Assembly: GCA_036005325.1 (NCBI GenBank)
Contig: DASYQR010000051.1
Coordinates: forward strand, 1-5,916
DNA from: SCTG01 sp036005325
Lineage (GTDB): Bacteria > Nitrospirota > Nitrospiria > Nitrospirales > NS-4
Direction of reading: 5' to 3'
Length of the DNA: 5,916 bases
Made by a program: the position numbers and the translations under genes. The notes under the pieces are model-generated. The model ran no database searches. It saw only the letters and a program-made list of their open reading frames with translations, and was not told where the DNA came from. Positions 1 through 5,916 of this stretch are shown piece after piece (within the stretch, counting starts at the first letter, position 1; the number at the start of each line of letters is the position of its first letter).

Positions 1-256
1 CCCGCAGCTTGATTCGTTGCTCGAAGAAGCCTGTCTTGTCGTTATGTTTCATCGGCTCTTCGGAATGGGCGAGATACACGCGATCGATGTCATCGTCCGG
101 GCTCGGCTGGACCTGGATCACCAATTCGGAACCGAGGGAGACGACCTCACCGTCCTTGGGCGAGACGATCTCGACGGCGCCGGCAGGCACGGACAGTAAC
201 GCGACGGCAATGATCGTCGTCACGCCAAGGCAGGCGGTCTGGTACAGGGATGACAT
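1..256 (-). CDS. Exported Ig-like (Big_7-type) domain protein, N-terminal part; cut by window edge
   Basis: An open frame runs on the minus strand from an ATG at 256-254 off the left end, giving 85 codons with no stop in the window. Residues 1-27 look like a Sec signal peptide: a short polar start, a hydrophobic core (LGVTTIIAVALLSV) and a likely cleavage after PAGA, before VEIVSP. The mature start, VEIVSPKDGEVVSLGSELVI, followed by a V-x-V strand, an Asp-rich turn and DRVYLAH, resembles the first strands of bacterial Ig-like Big_7 domains (family knowledge), which usually act as spacer or binding modules in periplasmic or surface proteins. No clear Shine-Dalgarno lies before the ATG; the 14 bases upstream are T-rich. 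The gene diverges from the cluster starting at 390, and the spacer holds operator-like repeats. What follows the Ig-like part is outside the window, so the overall function is unknown. Confidence 0.75.
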   Translation of the reverse strand, partial: MSSLYQTACLGVTTIIAVALLSVPAGAVEIVSPKDGEVVSLGSELVIQVQPSPDDDIDRVYLAHSEEPMKHNDKTGFFEQRIKLR

Positions 257-331
257 GGAAAAATGATAACCGAGCGGCAGGAAACCGTCAAGATTTTTGG
301 AGCGAAACGGACGGGATGCCAACCACCTGGC

Positions 332-373
332 GTATCGTGTATGATACGGAATACATTCGTATTCTTGGAATAC
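332..373. promoter_or_regulatory. Cluster of GTAT/ATAC inverted half-sites in a divergent promoter region (putative operator)
   Basis: In 42 bp there are three inverted pairs: GTATC (332-336) with GATAC (343-347), 6-bp spacer; GAATAC (349-354) with GTATTC (359-364), 4-bp spacer; and the same GTATTC with a second GAATAC (368-373), 3-bp spacer. In all there are six GTAT or ATAC half-sites. The array lies 17-58 bp upstream of the ATG at 390 and about 75-117 bp upstream of the divergent start at 256, so a bound protein could control both sides. TATGAT (340-345) lies inside the array and could be a plus-strand -10 box, but I find no convincing -35. The symmetry is seen directly; the operator role is inferred. 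Confidence 0.45.
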
Positions 374-376
374 CTC

Positions 377-380
377 GGAG
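377..380 (+). promoter_or_regulatory. Ribosome binding site for the gene at 390
   Basis: GGAG lies 9 bases before the ATG at 390. It supports this start rather than the longer upstream reading in another frame. Confidence 0.6.
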
Positions 381-389
381 ACGAGAACC

Positions 390-662
390 ATGGCCGAACG
401 AACACCCGCACAGTCCACTGGATCGGGGTCACCAGAAGCGGCTCCGAACACCATTCAATTGATCAACGTGCTGATCATCCGGGACGGCGAATTGGTCAGC
501 TCGAAGTGGGGGATCCATCCCCAACTGAAGCAGGACCTGGCTCCCGCAGAATGGCAGGAGCTCAGCGAGCACATGAACCGGGTGACCGCCATCGTGGGCG
601 CCAAGTTCGCCGAGCAGTTGTCGCAGGACGAAGGGAATACGCCGGGGAGGGGGACGGCGTAA
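390..662 (+). CDS. Conserved-looking hypothetical protein, 90 aa, first gene of a coupled pair
   Basis: I do not recognise a named family. The protein is small, soluble and acidic, with no signal peptide or membrane segment. Residues 1-20 are a Pro/Ser/Thr/Ala-rich, probably disordered leader. Residues 21-50 look like a compact beta part (TIQLINVLIIRDGELVSSKW), and residues 51-80 look helical (PAEWQELSEHMNRVTAIVGAKFAEQL). The last ten residues are a flexible Gly/Pro tail. The start is fixed by GGAG nine bases upstream. The stop TAA (660-662) shares its last base with the ATG of the next gene, so the two are very likely translated together and may act together. Half-site repeats immediately upstream suggest regulated transcription. 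The overlapping frame that begins at 263 is rejected here because its Arg/Gly-rich reading looks like a shadow. Confidence 0.75.
   Translation: MAERTPAQSTGSGSPEAAPNTIQLINVLIIRDGELVSSKWGIHPQLKQDLAPAEWQELSEHMNRVTAIVGAKFAEQLSQDEGNTPGRGTA
645..655 (+). promoter_or_regulatory. Purine-rich ribosome binding site inside the upstream gene
   Basis: A GGGGAGGGGGA run sits about 7-17 bases before the ATG at 662, within the 3' end of the 90-aa gene. With the TAATG overlap it fixes the start of the zinc-ribbon gene and indicates translational coupling. Confidence 0.55.
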
Positions 663-1390
663 TGGATACCGCCGACTCAACCGAGATCGTCTCGTGCCGG
701 AACACCCGCTGCGGACAGCAGCTCCGCATTCCCGCCGGCGAGGTGTTACAGGTTACGTGTCCGACCTGCGGGATGAGCTTTACCTATCGGCCTCTCCGCA
801 CGCCCGGCGAACGGAACAAGGGCCTCTCTCCGGAATTTCAGCGGAAAGCCTGGGTCATGGCAGAACTGATGCTGATGATCGCGCGCGAATCTATGACGTT
901 GCTCAAACGGAACAACCCGGCGGTTGCGACCAAGGTGTCGCAGAAGCAAGAGTGGGAGGCCTTCATCGAGTTTCTCAAAGTCTTGTTCAATCTCGCCGAT
1001 CGGGTCGGCGCGTTTTACGTCCCCGTCAGTGAATATTTACAATTTCTGGACGCCCTGGAAGACGCGGTGATCGATCAGATGAACAATGCCTTCAGGCAGC
1101 AAGCGGGGCCCGGCTACGACGAGATGCCGGTGAAGCTCTCCATTGCGGCCGCCTTCGACGCCGGCCAGAAATTCTACCAGCCCCATAAATTCATGATCTC
1201 GGAGGAAGGCGCGGAGCGAGACGCCTACTTCAAGAAGTTTGGTGAAGCGGTGGCCACCGCGATGGGCTCGCGTGGCAACACCACGATCGTCACCACCGTC
1301 ACCATGTGCGCCAGTTCCAGCATCGCCGCGATGAAGGCCCTGATGGAATCCGCCGACGGCACCTCCCAATCCGCCATCGGGCAATCCTGA
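662..1390 (+). CDS. Zinc-ribbon protein with an uncharacterised helical domain, 242 aa
   Basis: Residues 12-36 carry a zinc-ribbon pattern: Cys12-x4-Cys17, then 15 residues, then Cys33-Pro-Thr-Cys36-Gly, followed by an aromatic-containing strand (MSFTYRP). This resembles the short CPxCG ribbons that begin many bacterial proteins (family knowledge). Residues 57-146 look almost entirely helical with regular Leu/Met/Phe spacing. Residues 150-200 are mixed, and the last 40 are rich in Ser, Thr and Ala. There is no signal peptide or membrane segment, so a cytoplasmic location is expected. I do not recognise the helical part, and no DNA-binding or catalytic motif stands out. The ATG overlaps the previous stop (TAATG), marking a coupled pair with the 90-aa protein. 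The frame stays open upstream to 263, but those 133 residues overlap the 90-aa gene and look non-coding. A binding or regulatory role is possible but unproven. Confidence 0.8.
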   Translation: MDTADSTEIVSCRNTRCGQQLRIPAGEVLQVTCPTCGMSFTYRPLRTPGERNKGLSPEFQRKAWVMAELMLMIARESMTLLKRNNPAVATKVSQKQEWEAFIEFLKVLFNLADRVGAFYVPVSEYLQFLDALEDAVIDQMNNAFRQQAGPGYDEMPVKLSIAAAFDAGQKFYQPHKFMISEEGAERDAYFKKFGEAVATAMGSRGNTTIVTTVTMCASSSIAAMKALMESADGTSQSAIGQS

Positions 1391-1429
1391 TCCGGTCCTC
1401 CCCGTTTGTGACCCAGGGCTTCTATTGAG

Positions 1430-2677
1430 ATGAACGGCTCACCGCTTCGCGCGCTGTCCCATCGCAACTTCACGCTCTTCTTCATCGGCCAAGGACTGTC
1501 TCTCTGCGGCACCTGGATGCAAAGCCTGGCCCAGGCCTGGCTGGTGTACCGTCTCACCGGGTCGCCCTTCCTGCTGGGGCTGGTCGAGTTCGCCGGCCGC
1601 GCGCCGATCCTGCTCAGCCTGGCGGGCGGCCTGCTGGCTGACCGCTGGTCCCGCCACCGCGTCATCCTCGCGACGCAAGTGCTGTCGCTCCTTCAAGCCG
1701 GCACCCTGGCCATCCTGACGTTGAGCGGACATATCACGATTGAATGGATTCTGGGGCTGTCGCTCTTCCTGGGCATCGTCAATGCGGTGGACATCCCCGT
1801 TCGCCAGTCGTTCGTGGGCAATCTGGTTCCGCGGGCCGATCTCCCATCGGCAATCGGCCTCAGTTCGTCCGCCTTCAACGCGGCCCGCATCATCGGCCCC
1901 TCGCTCGCTGGTATTCTGGTGGTCACACTCGGCGAAGGCCCGTGCTTTCTCATCAATGCGCTCAGCTATTTGATCGTGATCGGATGCCTGCTGGCGATGC
2001 GCCTTCAGAAGACCGCTCAGACCACTCCGAAAAGCGCGATCGGCTTTCTCGCCGAGGGCCTCAGGTATGCGCGGCACACGCCGCACGTTCGCGCCCTGCT
2101 GGCGCTCATCACCGTCTTGAGTCTGGCCGCGGTGCCGCACTCGACATTGCTTCCGGTTTTTGCGGGAGAGATTCTGAAGGCGGGCGCCAACGGCCTGGGA
2201 TTACTGATGGCCGCAACCGGAGCCGGCGCGCTCGCCGGCGCCTTTCAGATTGCGCGCCGTAGTACGGTTCGCGGGCTGGGGTCCTACATCGCAAAAGCCG
2301 TGATCCTGTATGGCGTGGGCCTGCTCGCCCTGGCTTTCAGCACCACGCTCTGGATTTCTATCCCGGCCCTCATTGCCATCGGCTTCGGCATGATCACGAG
2401 CCTGACCGGCACGAACACCCTTCTCCAATCGCTGGCCCCCGACAACCTGCGCGGACGGGTCATGAGTCTGTACGCAACAGTGGCACTCGGCTTCGCCACG
2501 TTCGGCAGCCTGCTGGCGGGATCAGGCGCAACCTATCTCGGCGCGCCGTTCACGGTTGCGGTCGGAGGAATCATCACGCTCCTCAACGCCGCGATCTTTT
2601 GGCGCGCGCTGCCGGCCATCCGCCGCCATATCCGTGACAACCGACTTCTGCCGCCGGAAGAATTCGCTACGCACTAA
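1430..2677 (+). CDS. MFS transporter, MFS_3 / EntS-like exporter family, 415 aa
   Basis: This is a complete major facilitator of usual length with about 12 hydrophobic segments. The inter-helix motif GGLLADRWSRHR (66-77) is the classic MFS motif A, with Asp71, Arg72 and Arg75. Three further blocks are typical of the MFS_3 (EntS-like) group: DIPVRQSF (121-128), NAARIIGPSLAG (150-161) and LRGRVMSLY (340-348). A charged central loop near 192-222 separates the two six-helix halves, and the C-terminus (about 396-415) is a polar cytoplasmic tail. Family members export siderophores, drugs or unknown small molecules across the inner membrane by proton exchange; the substrate here cannot be read from sequence. 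It starts 39 bp after the zinc-ribbon gene on the same strand, with no visible terminator between, so cotranscription is plausible. The Shine-Dalgarno is weak, only GAG directly before the ATG. Confidence 0.93.
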   Translation: MNGSPLRALSHRNFTLFFIGQGLSLCGTWMQSLAQAWLVYRLTGSPFLLGLVEFAGRAPILLSLAGGLLADRWSRHRVILATQVLSLLQAGTLAILTLSGHITIEWILGLSLFLGIVNAVDIPVRQSFVGNLVPRADLPSAIGLSSSAFNAARIIGPSLAGILVVTLGEGPCFLINALSYLIVIGCLLAMRLQKTAQTTPKSAIGFLAEGLRYARHTPHVRALLALITVLSLAAVPHSTLLPVFAGEILKAGANGLGLLMAATGAGALAGAFQIARRSTVRGLGSYIAKAVILYGVGLLALAFSTTLWISIPALIAIGFGMITSLTGTNTLLQSLAPDNLRGRVMSLYATVALGFATFGSLLAGSGATYLGAPFTVAVGGIITLLNAAIFWRALPAIRRHIRDNRLLPPEEFATH

Positions 2678-2839
2678 GCCTCCGCCTCGATTCATCAAGA
2701 CCCTGCCCTATTTTCAGGCAGACCTTCACGTCATGCTACCCAATCGCACGTTCATTTGTCAGGACTTGGCCACAGTTTCCGCTGGCACTCAACTTGCTGA
2801 CTGACATAACATACGTGAAATGAGGAGAATACGACTTTT

Positions 2840-2866
2840 TAACTTTTCCCAGCGGAAAGTGTCTAA
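2840..2866 (+). promoter_or_regulatory. Possible ECF-sigma-type promoter overlapping a small hairpin
   Basis: TAACTT (2840-2845) and GTCTAA (2861-2866) are separated by 15 bp. This resembles the AAC...GTC arrangement recognised by many ECF sigma factors (family knowledge), although the -35 lacks the usual GG. The spacer contains a stem, ACTTTTCC (2842-2849) with GGAAAGT (2854-2860), with one bulged T and a CAGC loop. A start near 2872 would give a leader of about 70 bases. No good housekeeping -35/-10 pair is seen nearby. This is tentative. Confidence 0.25.
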
Positions 2867-2878
2867 CCATCAAGAGCG

Positions 2879-2893
2879 GCGCGTTCAACGCGC
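2879..2893. repeat. Perfect 15-bp palindrome, 7-bp arms around one base
   Basis: GCGCGTT (2879-2885) and AACGCGC (2887-2893) are exact inverted copies around C2886. The single-base centre suits a dimeric DNA-binding protein better than a hairpin. It lies 52-66 bases before the heptad gene start, just downstream of the promoter candidate, where a repressor could act. Function is inferred only. Confidence 0.4.
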
Positions 2894-2933
2894 GCACTGA
2901 ATCCGGCGACCATCCGCGGTAAGCCTAAAAACT

Positions 2934-2940
2934 AGGAGGA
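2934..2940 (+). promoter_or_regulatory. Strong Shine-Dalgarno for the gene at 2945
   Basis: AGGAGGA ends four bases before the ATG at 2945, the best ribosome binding site in the window, suggesting efficient translation. Its first bases are the right arm of a tiny CCTA/TAGG inverted repeat (2924-2927, 2933-2936). Confidence 0.8.
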
Positions 2941-2944
2941 AACG

Positions 2945-3331
2945 ATGAAGCAAAATCTTTGGACAGTGGGTGGAGTGGCGCTGCTGGGGCTGGCCTTGCT
3001 CGGAAGCGGGACCAGCCAGGCGCAGGAAACACCGACCACGCCGAGCGCGCCTTCCACCCAGGGAGACGTCCGCCAGGATCGCAGAGATAGCCGGCAGGAC
3101 AAACAGGACCTTCGCGAAGATCGCCGCGACAGACGGCAGGACCGCCGGGAACTCCGAGAAGATCGTCGAGAAGGGGCGAGCCCGTCTGAACTCACCCAGG
3201 ACCGCGAGAATCTCAGAATAGACAATCGAGACATTCGGCAGGACCGGAAGGAACTGCAGCAGGATCGGAAAAATCTCCGCGGGGATAAGAAGGAACGGCG
3301 CCAAGATCGTCGGACAGCGCCCGACAAATAG
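2945..3331 (+). CDS. Small exported protein of eleven charged RQDRR-type heptad repeats, 128 aa
   Basis: Residues 1-26 are a clear signal peptide: Lys2, the hydrophobic core GGVALLGLALLG, and likely cleavage after TSQA. A short Pro/Thr/Ser linker (27-41) follows. Residues 42-76 form five heptads and residues 83-124 form six more, separated by a six-residue break, GASPSE. The heptad pattern is (L/I/V/R/S)-(R/T/Q)-(Q/E/I/G)-Asp-(R/K/N)-x-(D/E/N/T), with Asp at position 4 in all eleven. Such Arg/Asp/Glu/Gln heptads should form a long charged helix, either single or a coiled coil, in the periplasm or outside the cell. Similar RQDRR-rich exported proteins occur in environmental bacteria (recall), without a function I can name; nucleic acid, metal or cell-wall polymer binding are all possible. 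Translation is supported by a strong AGGAGGA. The gene converges on the J-domain gene with 20 bp between stops. Confidence 0.85.
   Translation: MKQNLWTVGGVALLGLALLGSGTSQAQETPTTPSAPSTQGDVRQDRRDSRQDKQDLREDRRDRRQDRRELREDRREGASPSELTQDRENLRIDNRDIRQDRKELQQDRKNLRGDKKERRQDRRTAPDK
3068..3316 (+). repeat. Degenerate 21-bp tandem repeat encoding the heptads
   Basis: Five 21-bp units (3068-3172), an 18-bp interruption (3173-3190) and six more units (3191-3316) encode the eleven heptads. The units share a core of the type CGxCAGGAyCG but differ at many bases, so the expansion is old and kept by selection on the protein. The composition also keeps two antisense frames open across the region; these are shadows. 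Confidence 0.7.
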
Positions 3332-3351
3332 GAACTCGACTCTACCCTCTT

Positions 3352-3999
3352 TTATTTGTTGCGCTGATAGTACATCTCCAGCGCGTCCCGATAGCCGGCC
3401 ACCCGCCCCTCTTCATACGCGTTCTCCAGGCGGCGCTTGAGACGATCCACATCCTTCTCCTTATTCTTATCCGCGGCGCCCTGATTGAGCAGATTGAACA
3501 AGGCCACGTGCACGATCCTGCTCCGGCGGACTTCCATCTCTTCGCTGATCCACCCATCGAAGGCCTTGGGCGCGTGCTCCTCCACGATCTTGGTTTTAAA
3601 TGCATCGTAGCCAATCTTCTCCTTCGTGATCTTGCGGATCACCTCGAGCTCTTCCCGAATCTTGGGAATGTTCTTCAGCAAGAAGCCCTGAATGTCCTGG
3701 TGTCCGGCCTCGTAGAGTTTCTCCAAATTCTGGCTGACGTAGATCTCGGGGCTGACCGGCTTTTCCTTGATGCCGTAGGTCGGATGGCTCCCGAATCGAA
3801 GGCGGTTGTACTCCTCTCTCGCCGGAGCGTCCCCGATGACCCCGTAGGCCTCGCTGACTTCCTTGAAACGGGCTTCTGCCTTCTTGTCGCCGGGATGGTG
3901 ATCGGGGTGGTTCTCCTTGGCAAGTTTTCGAAACGCAGCCTTGATGTCGGCCGCCGTCGCGTCCTGCTCGACATCCAACACTTTGTAATAATCTTTCAC
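3352..3999 (-). CDS. J-domain (DnaJ-type) co-chaperone, class C, 215 aa, GTG start
   Basis: Residues 3-66 form a J domain: DYYKVLDV, then a basic helix with AFRKLAKENHPD, and FKEVSEAYGVIGD after it. The His31-Pro32-Asp33 motif needed to stimulate the ATPase of an Hsp70/DnaK partner is intact (family knowledge). There is no Gly/Phe-rich stretch, no CxxCxGxG zinc fingers and no DnaJ C-terminal substrate domain, so it is a class C J-protein. Residues 80-215 are a charged, probably helical domain I do not recognise, likely setting its client or location. There is no signal peptide, so it is cytoplasmic. The start is GTG; an in-frame TAG lies 10-12 bases upstream, so no longer form exists. The nearest AGGAG is 20 bases away, too far for normal use. 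It is divergent from the thioredoxin-fold gene across a repeat-filled spacer. Confidence 0.9.
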   Translation of the reverse strand: MKDYYKVLDVEQDATAADIKAAFRKLAKENHPDHHPGDKKAEARFKEVSEAYGVIGDAPAREEYNRLRFGSHPTYGIKEKPVSPEIYVSQNLEKLYEAGHQDIQGFLLKNIPKIREELEVIRKITKEKIGYDAFKTKIVEEHAPKAFDGWISEEMEVRRSRIVHVALFNLLNQGAADKNKEKDVDRLKRRLENAYEEGRVAGYRDALEMYYQRNK

Positions 4000-4030
4000 A
4001 GCGCGGGACTATACCATATCTCCTAGTGCG

Positions 4031-4059
4031 GGTCCTGTCGCCGAGTCACCCGGACGTGC
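4031..4059 (+). repeat. Direct repeat copy 1 (29 bp)
   Basis: It matches the 29 bp at 4087-4115 at 24 positions. The first 14 bases (GGTCCTGTCGCCGA) and the last seven (GACGTGC) are identical. Confidence 0.6.
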
Positions 4060-4086
4060 GACGGGGAACCCGTTGCTCTTGGCGGG

Positions 4087-4115
4087 GGTCCTGTCGCCGA
4101 ACAGCCCTGACGTGC
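4087..4115 (+). repeat. Direct repeat copy 2 (29 bp)
   Basis: It partners 4031-4059, offset by 56 bp, and is preceded by a longer G-run (GC plus five G). Confidence 0.6.
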
Positions 4116-4176
4116 TCAGAGCGTTTCGGCGTCGCAGCCCCGCAGACTCGCGCTGTACGCTCTTCCGCTCCGCCCG

Positions 4177-4193
4177 GGCGCCCGTTCGGCGCC
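4177..4193. repeat. GGCGCC hairpin
   Basis: GGCGCC (4177-4182) and GGCGCC (4188-4193) can pair around a CGTTC loop. No T-run follows on either strand, so it is unlikely to be a terminator by itself. Confidence 0.35.
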
Positions 4194-4259
4194 ACCCCAT
4201 CATCATCTTAGTCGAATCAGCGGAGTCCTGAGCGGGTCTGCCTCTATCGCGGCCGCTTC

Positions 4260-4287
4260 ACCCATTGCAGGGGAAAGAGCAATGGGT
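4260..4287. repeat. Stem-loop 1 of a tandem set
   Basis: ACCCATTGC (4260-4268) pairs perfectly with GCAATGGGT (4279-4287), giving 9 bp around a 10-base loop. Confidence 0.65.
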
Positions 4288-4307
4288 TCCCGGCGCCCTT
4301 TCGGGGT

Positions 4308-4334
4308 ACCCGTTGCTCCCTGACTGCAACGGGT
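4308..4334. repeat. Stem-loop 2 of a tandem set
   Basis: ACCCGTTGC (4308-4316) pairs perfectly with GCAACGGGT (4326-4334), giving 9 bp around a 9-base loop. Compared with stem-loop 1, an A-T pair has become G-C on both arms, so pairing is kept. Confidence 0.65.
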
Positions 4335-4362
4335 CAATACCATCATCCGAGGGCGCGGGGGC

Positions 4363-4389
4363 ACTTGTTGCTCTTCGGATGCAACGGGT
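4363..4389. repeat. Stem-loop 3 of a tandem set
   Basis: ACTTGTTGC (4363-4371) faces GCAACGGGT (4381-4389) across a 9-base loop, with two T-G wobble pairs among 9. The right arm is identical to that of stem-loop 2. Confidence 0.6.
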
Positions 4390-4470
4390 CCATGGGAGCG
4401 GGAGGCAGCCCGCGACAGGACCCCGCTCCTCACATTGCGAAATCAGCGGCGAAGCATGTACGATGACATC

Positions 4471-5916
<1,446 letters not shown>

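Larger units (their letters stand above)
2678..2944. other. 267-bp spacer and leader upstream of the heptad-repeat protein
   Basis: No convincing gene is present. A weak stem, CTGCC (2703-2707) with GGCAG (2717-2721), follows the exporter but has no T-run and is a poor terminator. Further right lie an ECF-like promoter candidate and hairpin (2840-2866), a 15-bp palindrome (2879-2893) and a strong Shine-Dalgarno (2934-2940). A 26-codon frame at 2820-2900 has no ribosome binding site. Confidence 0.5.
4028..4426. repeat. Possible non-autonomous REP/MITE-like element bounded by inverted GCGGGTCCTGTCGC copies
   Basis: GCGGGTCCTGTCGC (4028-4041) at the left recurs inverted at 4412-4426, differing by one extra G. 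At each end the motif is followed, going inwards, by an ACCCGTTGC copy after similar offsets: GGTCC to ACCC is 37 bases on the left and 34 on the right. Inside lie hairpins and no coding frame. TCCT occurs just outside both ends (4021-4024, 4427-4430), but three bases separate it from the left repeat, so a target duplication is not established. Mobility is inferred. Confidence 0.4.
4000..4470. other. Repeat-rich 471-bp non-coding region between divergent genes
   Basis: No credible gene is present; the short frames here (for example 4009-4206 minus and 4026-4211 plus) have Arg-rich shadow composition. The region holds three GC-G(3-5)-TCCTGTCGC copies, three tandem stem-loops, a solo left arm of the stem-loop (4068-4078) and a GGCGCC hairpin (4177-4193). 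It must also hold the promoters of both flanking genes, but I see no convincing -35/-10 boxes. Confidence 0.6.

Noticed and set aside
263..661. N-terminal extension of the zinc-ribbon frame back to an ATG at 263
   Set aside because: It overlaps the 90-aa gene in another frame, reads as Arg/Gly/His-rich shadow sequence, and the ATG at 662 has a purine-rich site and a TAATG coupling overlap.
1439..2140. 233-codon minus-strand frame inside the exporter gene
   Set aside because: It is Arg/Gln/Glu-rich shadow composition; the plus strand carries all MFS motifs.
2703..2721. CTGCC/GGCAG stem after the exporter as a terminator
   Set aside because: The stem is only 5 bp with a 9-base loop and no T-run follows.
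2820..2900. 26-codon plus-strand frame in the leader of the heptad protein
   Set aside because: There is no ribosome binding site before it, and it overlaps the promoter candidate and the palindrome; probably chance.
2885..3327. Two antisense frames of about 130-140 codons across the heptad gene
   Set aside because: They are Ser/Arg/Phe-rich translations of the 21-bp repeats; the plus strand has the strong Shine-Dalgarno and the signal peptide.
4009..4211. Short frames on both strands in the J-protein/DUF255 spacer
   Set aside because: They have Arg/Ser/Pro-rich composition, no ribosome binding sites, and overlap the repeat cluster.
4028..4426. CRISPR array
   Set aside because: The repeats are few, unequal, differently oriented and form stem-loops with irregular spacing; there are no regular spacers or cas genes.

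Overview
The window reads as a GC-rich (roughly 60% by eye) bacterial chromosome segment with no tRNA, rRNA, CRISPR array, transposase or phage gene. The gene content resembles what I would expect from a Gram-negative, Nitrospira-like (Nitrospirota) organism: signal peptides, a secreted RQDRR-type heptad protein, and a short conserved pair ending in a zinc-ribbon protein. That placement is an impression from recall, not a database result. Seven protein-coding genes are supported, two of them cut by the window edges.

Left part (1-2677). A minus-strand gene cut by the left edge encodes an exported protein with an Ig-like fold (start at 256). It diverges from a plus-strand cluster: a 90-aa unknown protein (390-662), a 242-aa zinc-ribbon protein (662-1390) whose start codon overlaps the preceding stop by one base, and, 39 bp further on, an MFS_3/EntS-like exporter (1430-2677). 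The divergent intergenic space holds a dense cluster of GTAT/ATAC half-sites that looks like an operator. The first two plus-strand genes are almost certainly cotranscribed and translationally coupled; membership of the exporter in the same operon is likely but not proven.

Middle part (2678-3999). A 267-bp spacer with small hairpins, a perfect 15-bp palindrome and a possible ECF-type promoter precedes a small exported protein (2945-3331). Its mature part is eleven highly charged heptads with an invariant Asp. It converges, with only 20 bp between stops, on a minus-strand J-domain protein (3352-3999, GTG start) that lacks the other DnaJ domains.

Right part (4000-5916). About 470 bp of non-coding DNA carries a repeat cluster: three tandem stem-loops of the form ACCC(A/G)TTGC-loop-GCAA(T/C)GGGT and three copies of a GC-G(3-5)-TCCTGTCGC motif, the outermost two in opposite orientation. 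This looks like a REP/BIME-like or MITE-like non-autonomous element between two divergent genes. After it comes a thioredoxin-fold DUF255 protein of the YyaL/SPATA20 (SSP411) family, cut by the right edge.

The J-protein and the thioredoxin-fold protein suggest a protein-quality or redox theme on the right side, and the left cluster couples an unknown regulator-like pair to an exporter. These links are inference from proximity only. The most novel-looking items are the 4028-4426 repeat cluster, the GTAT/ATAC half-site array at 332-373, and the heptad protein.
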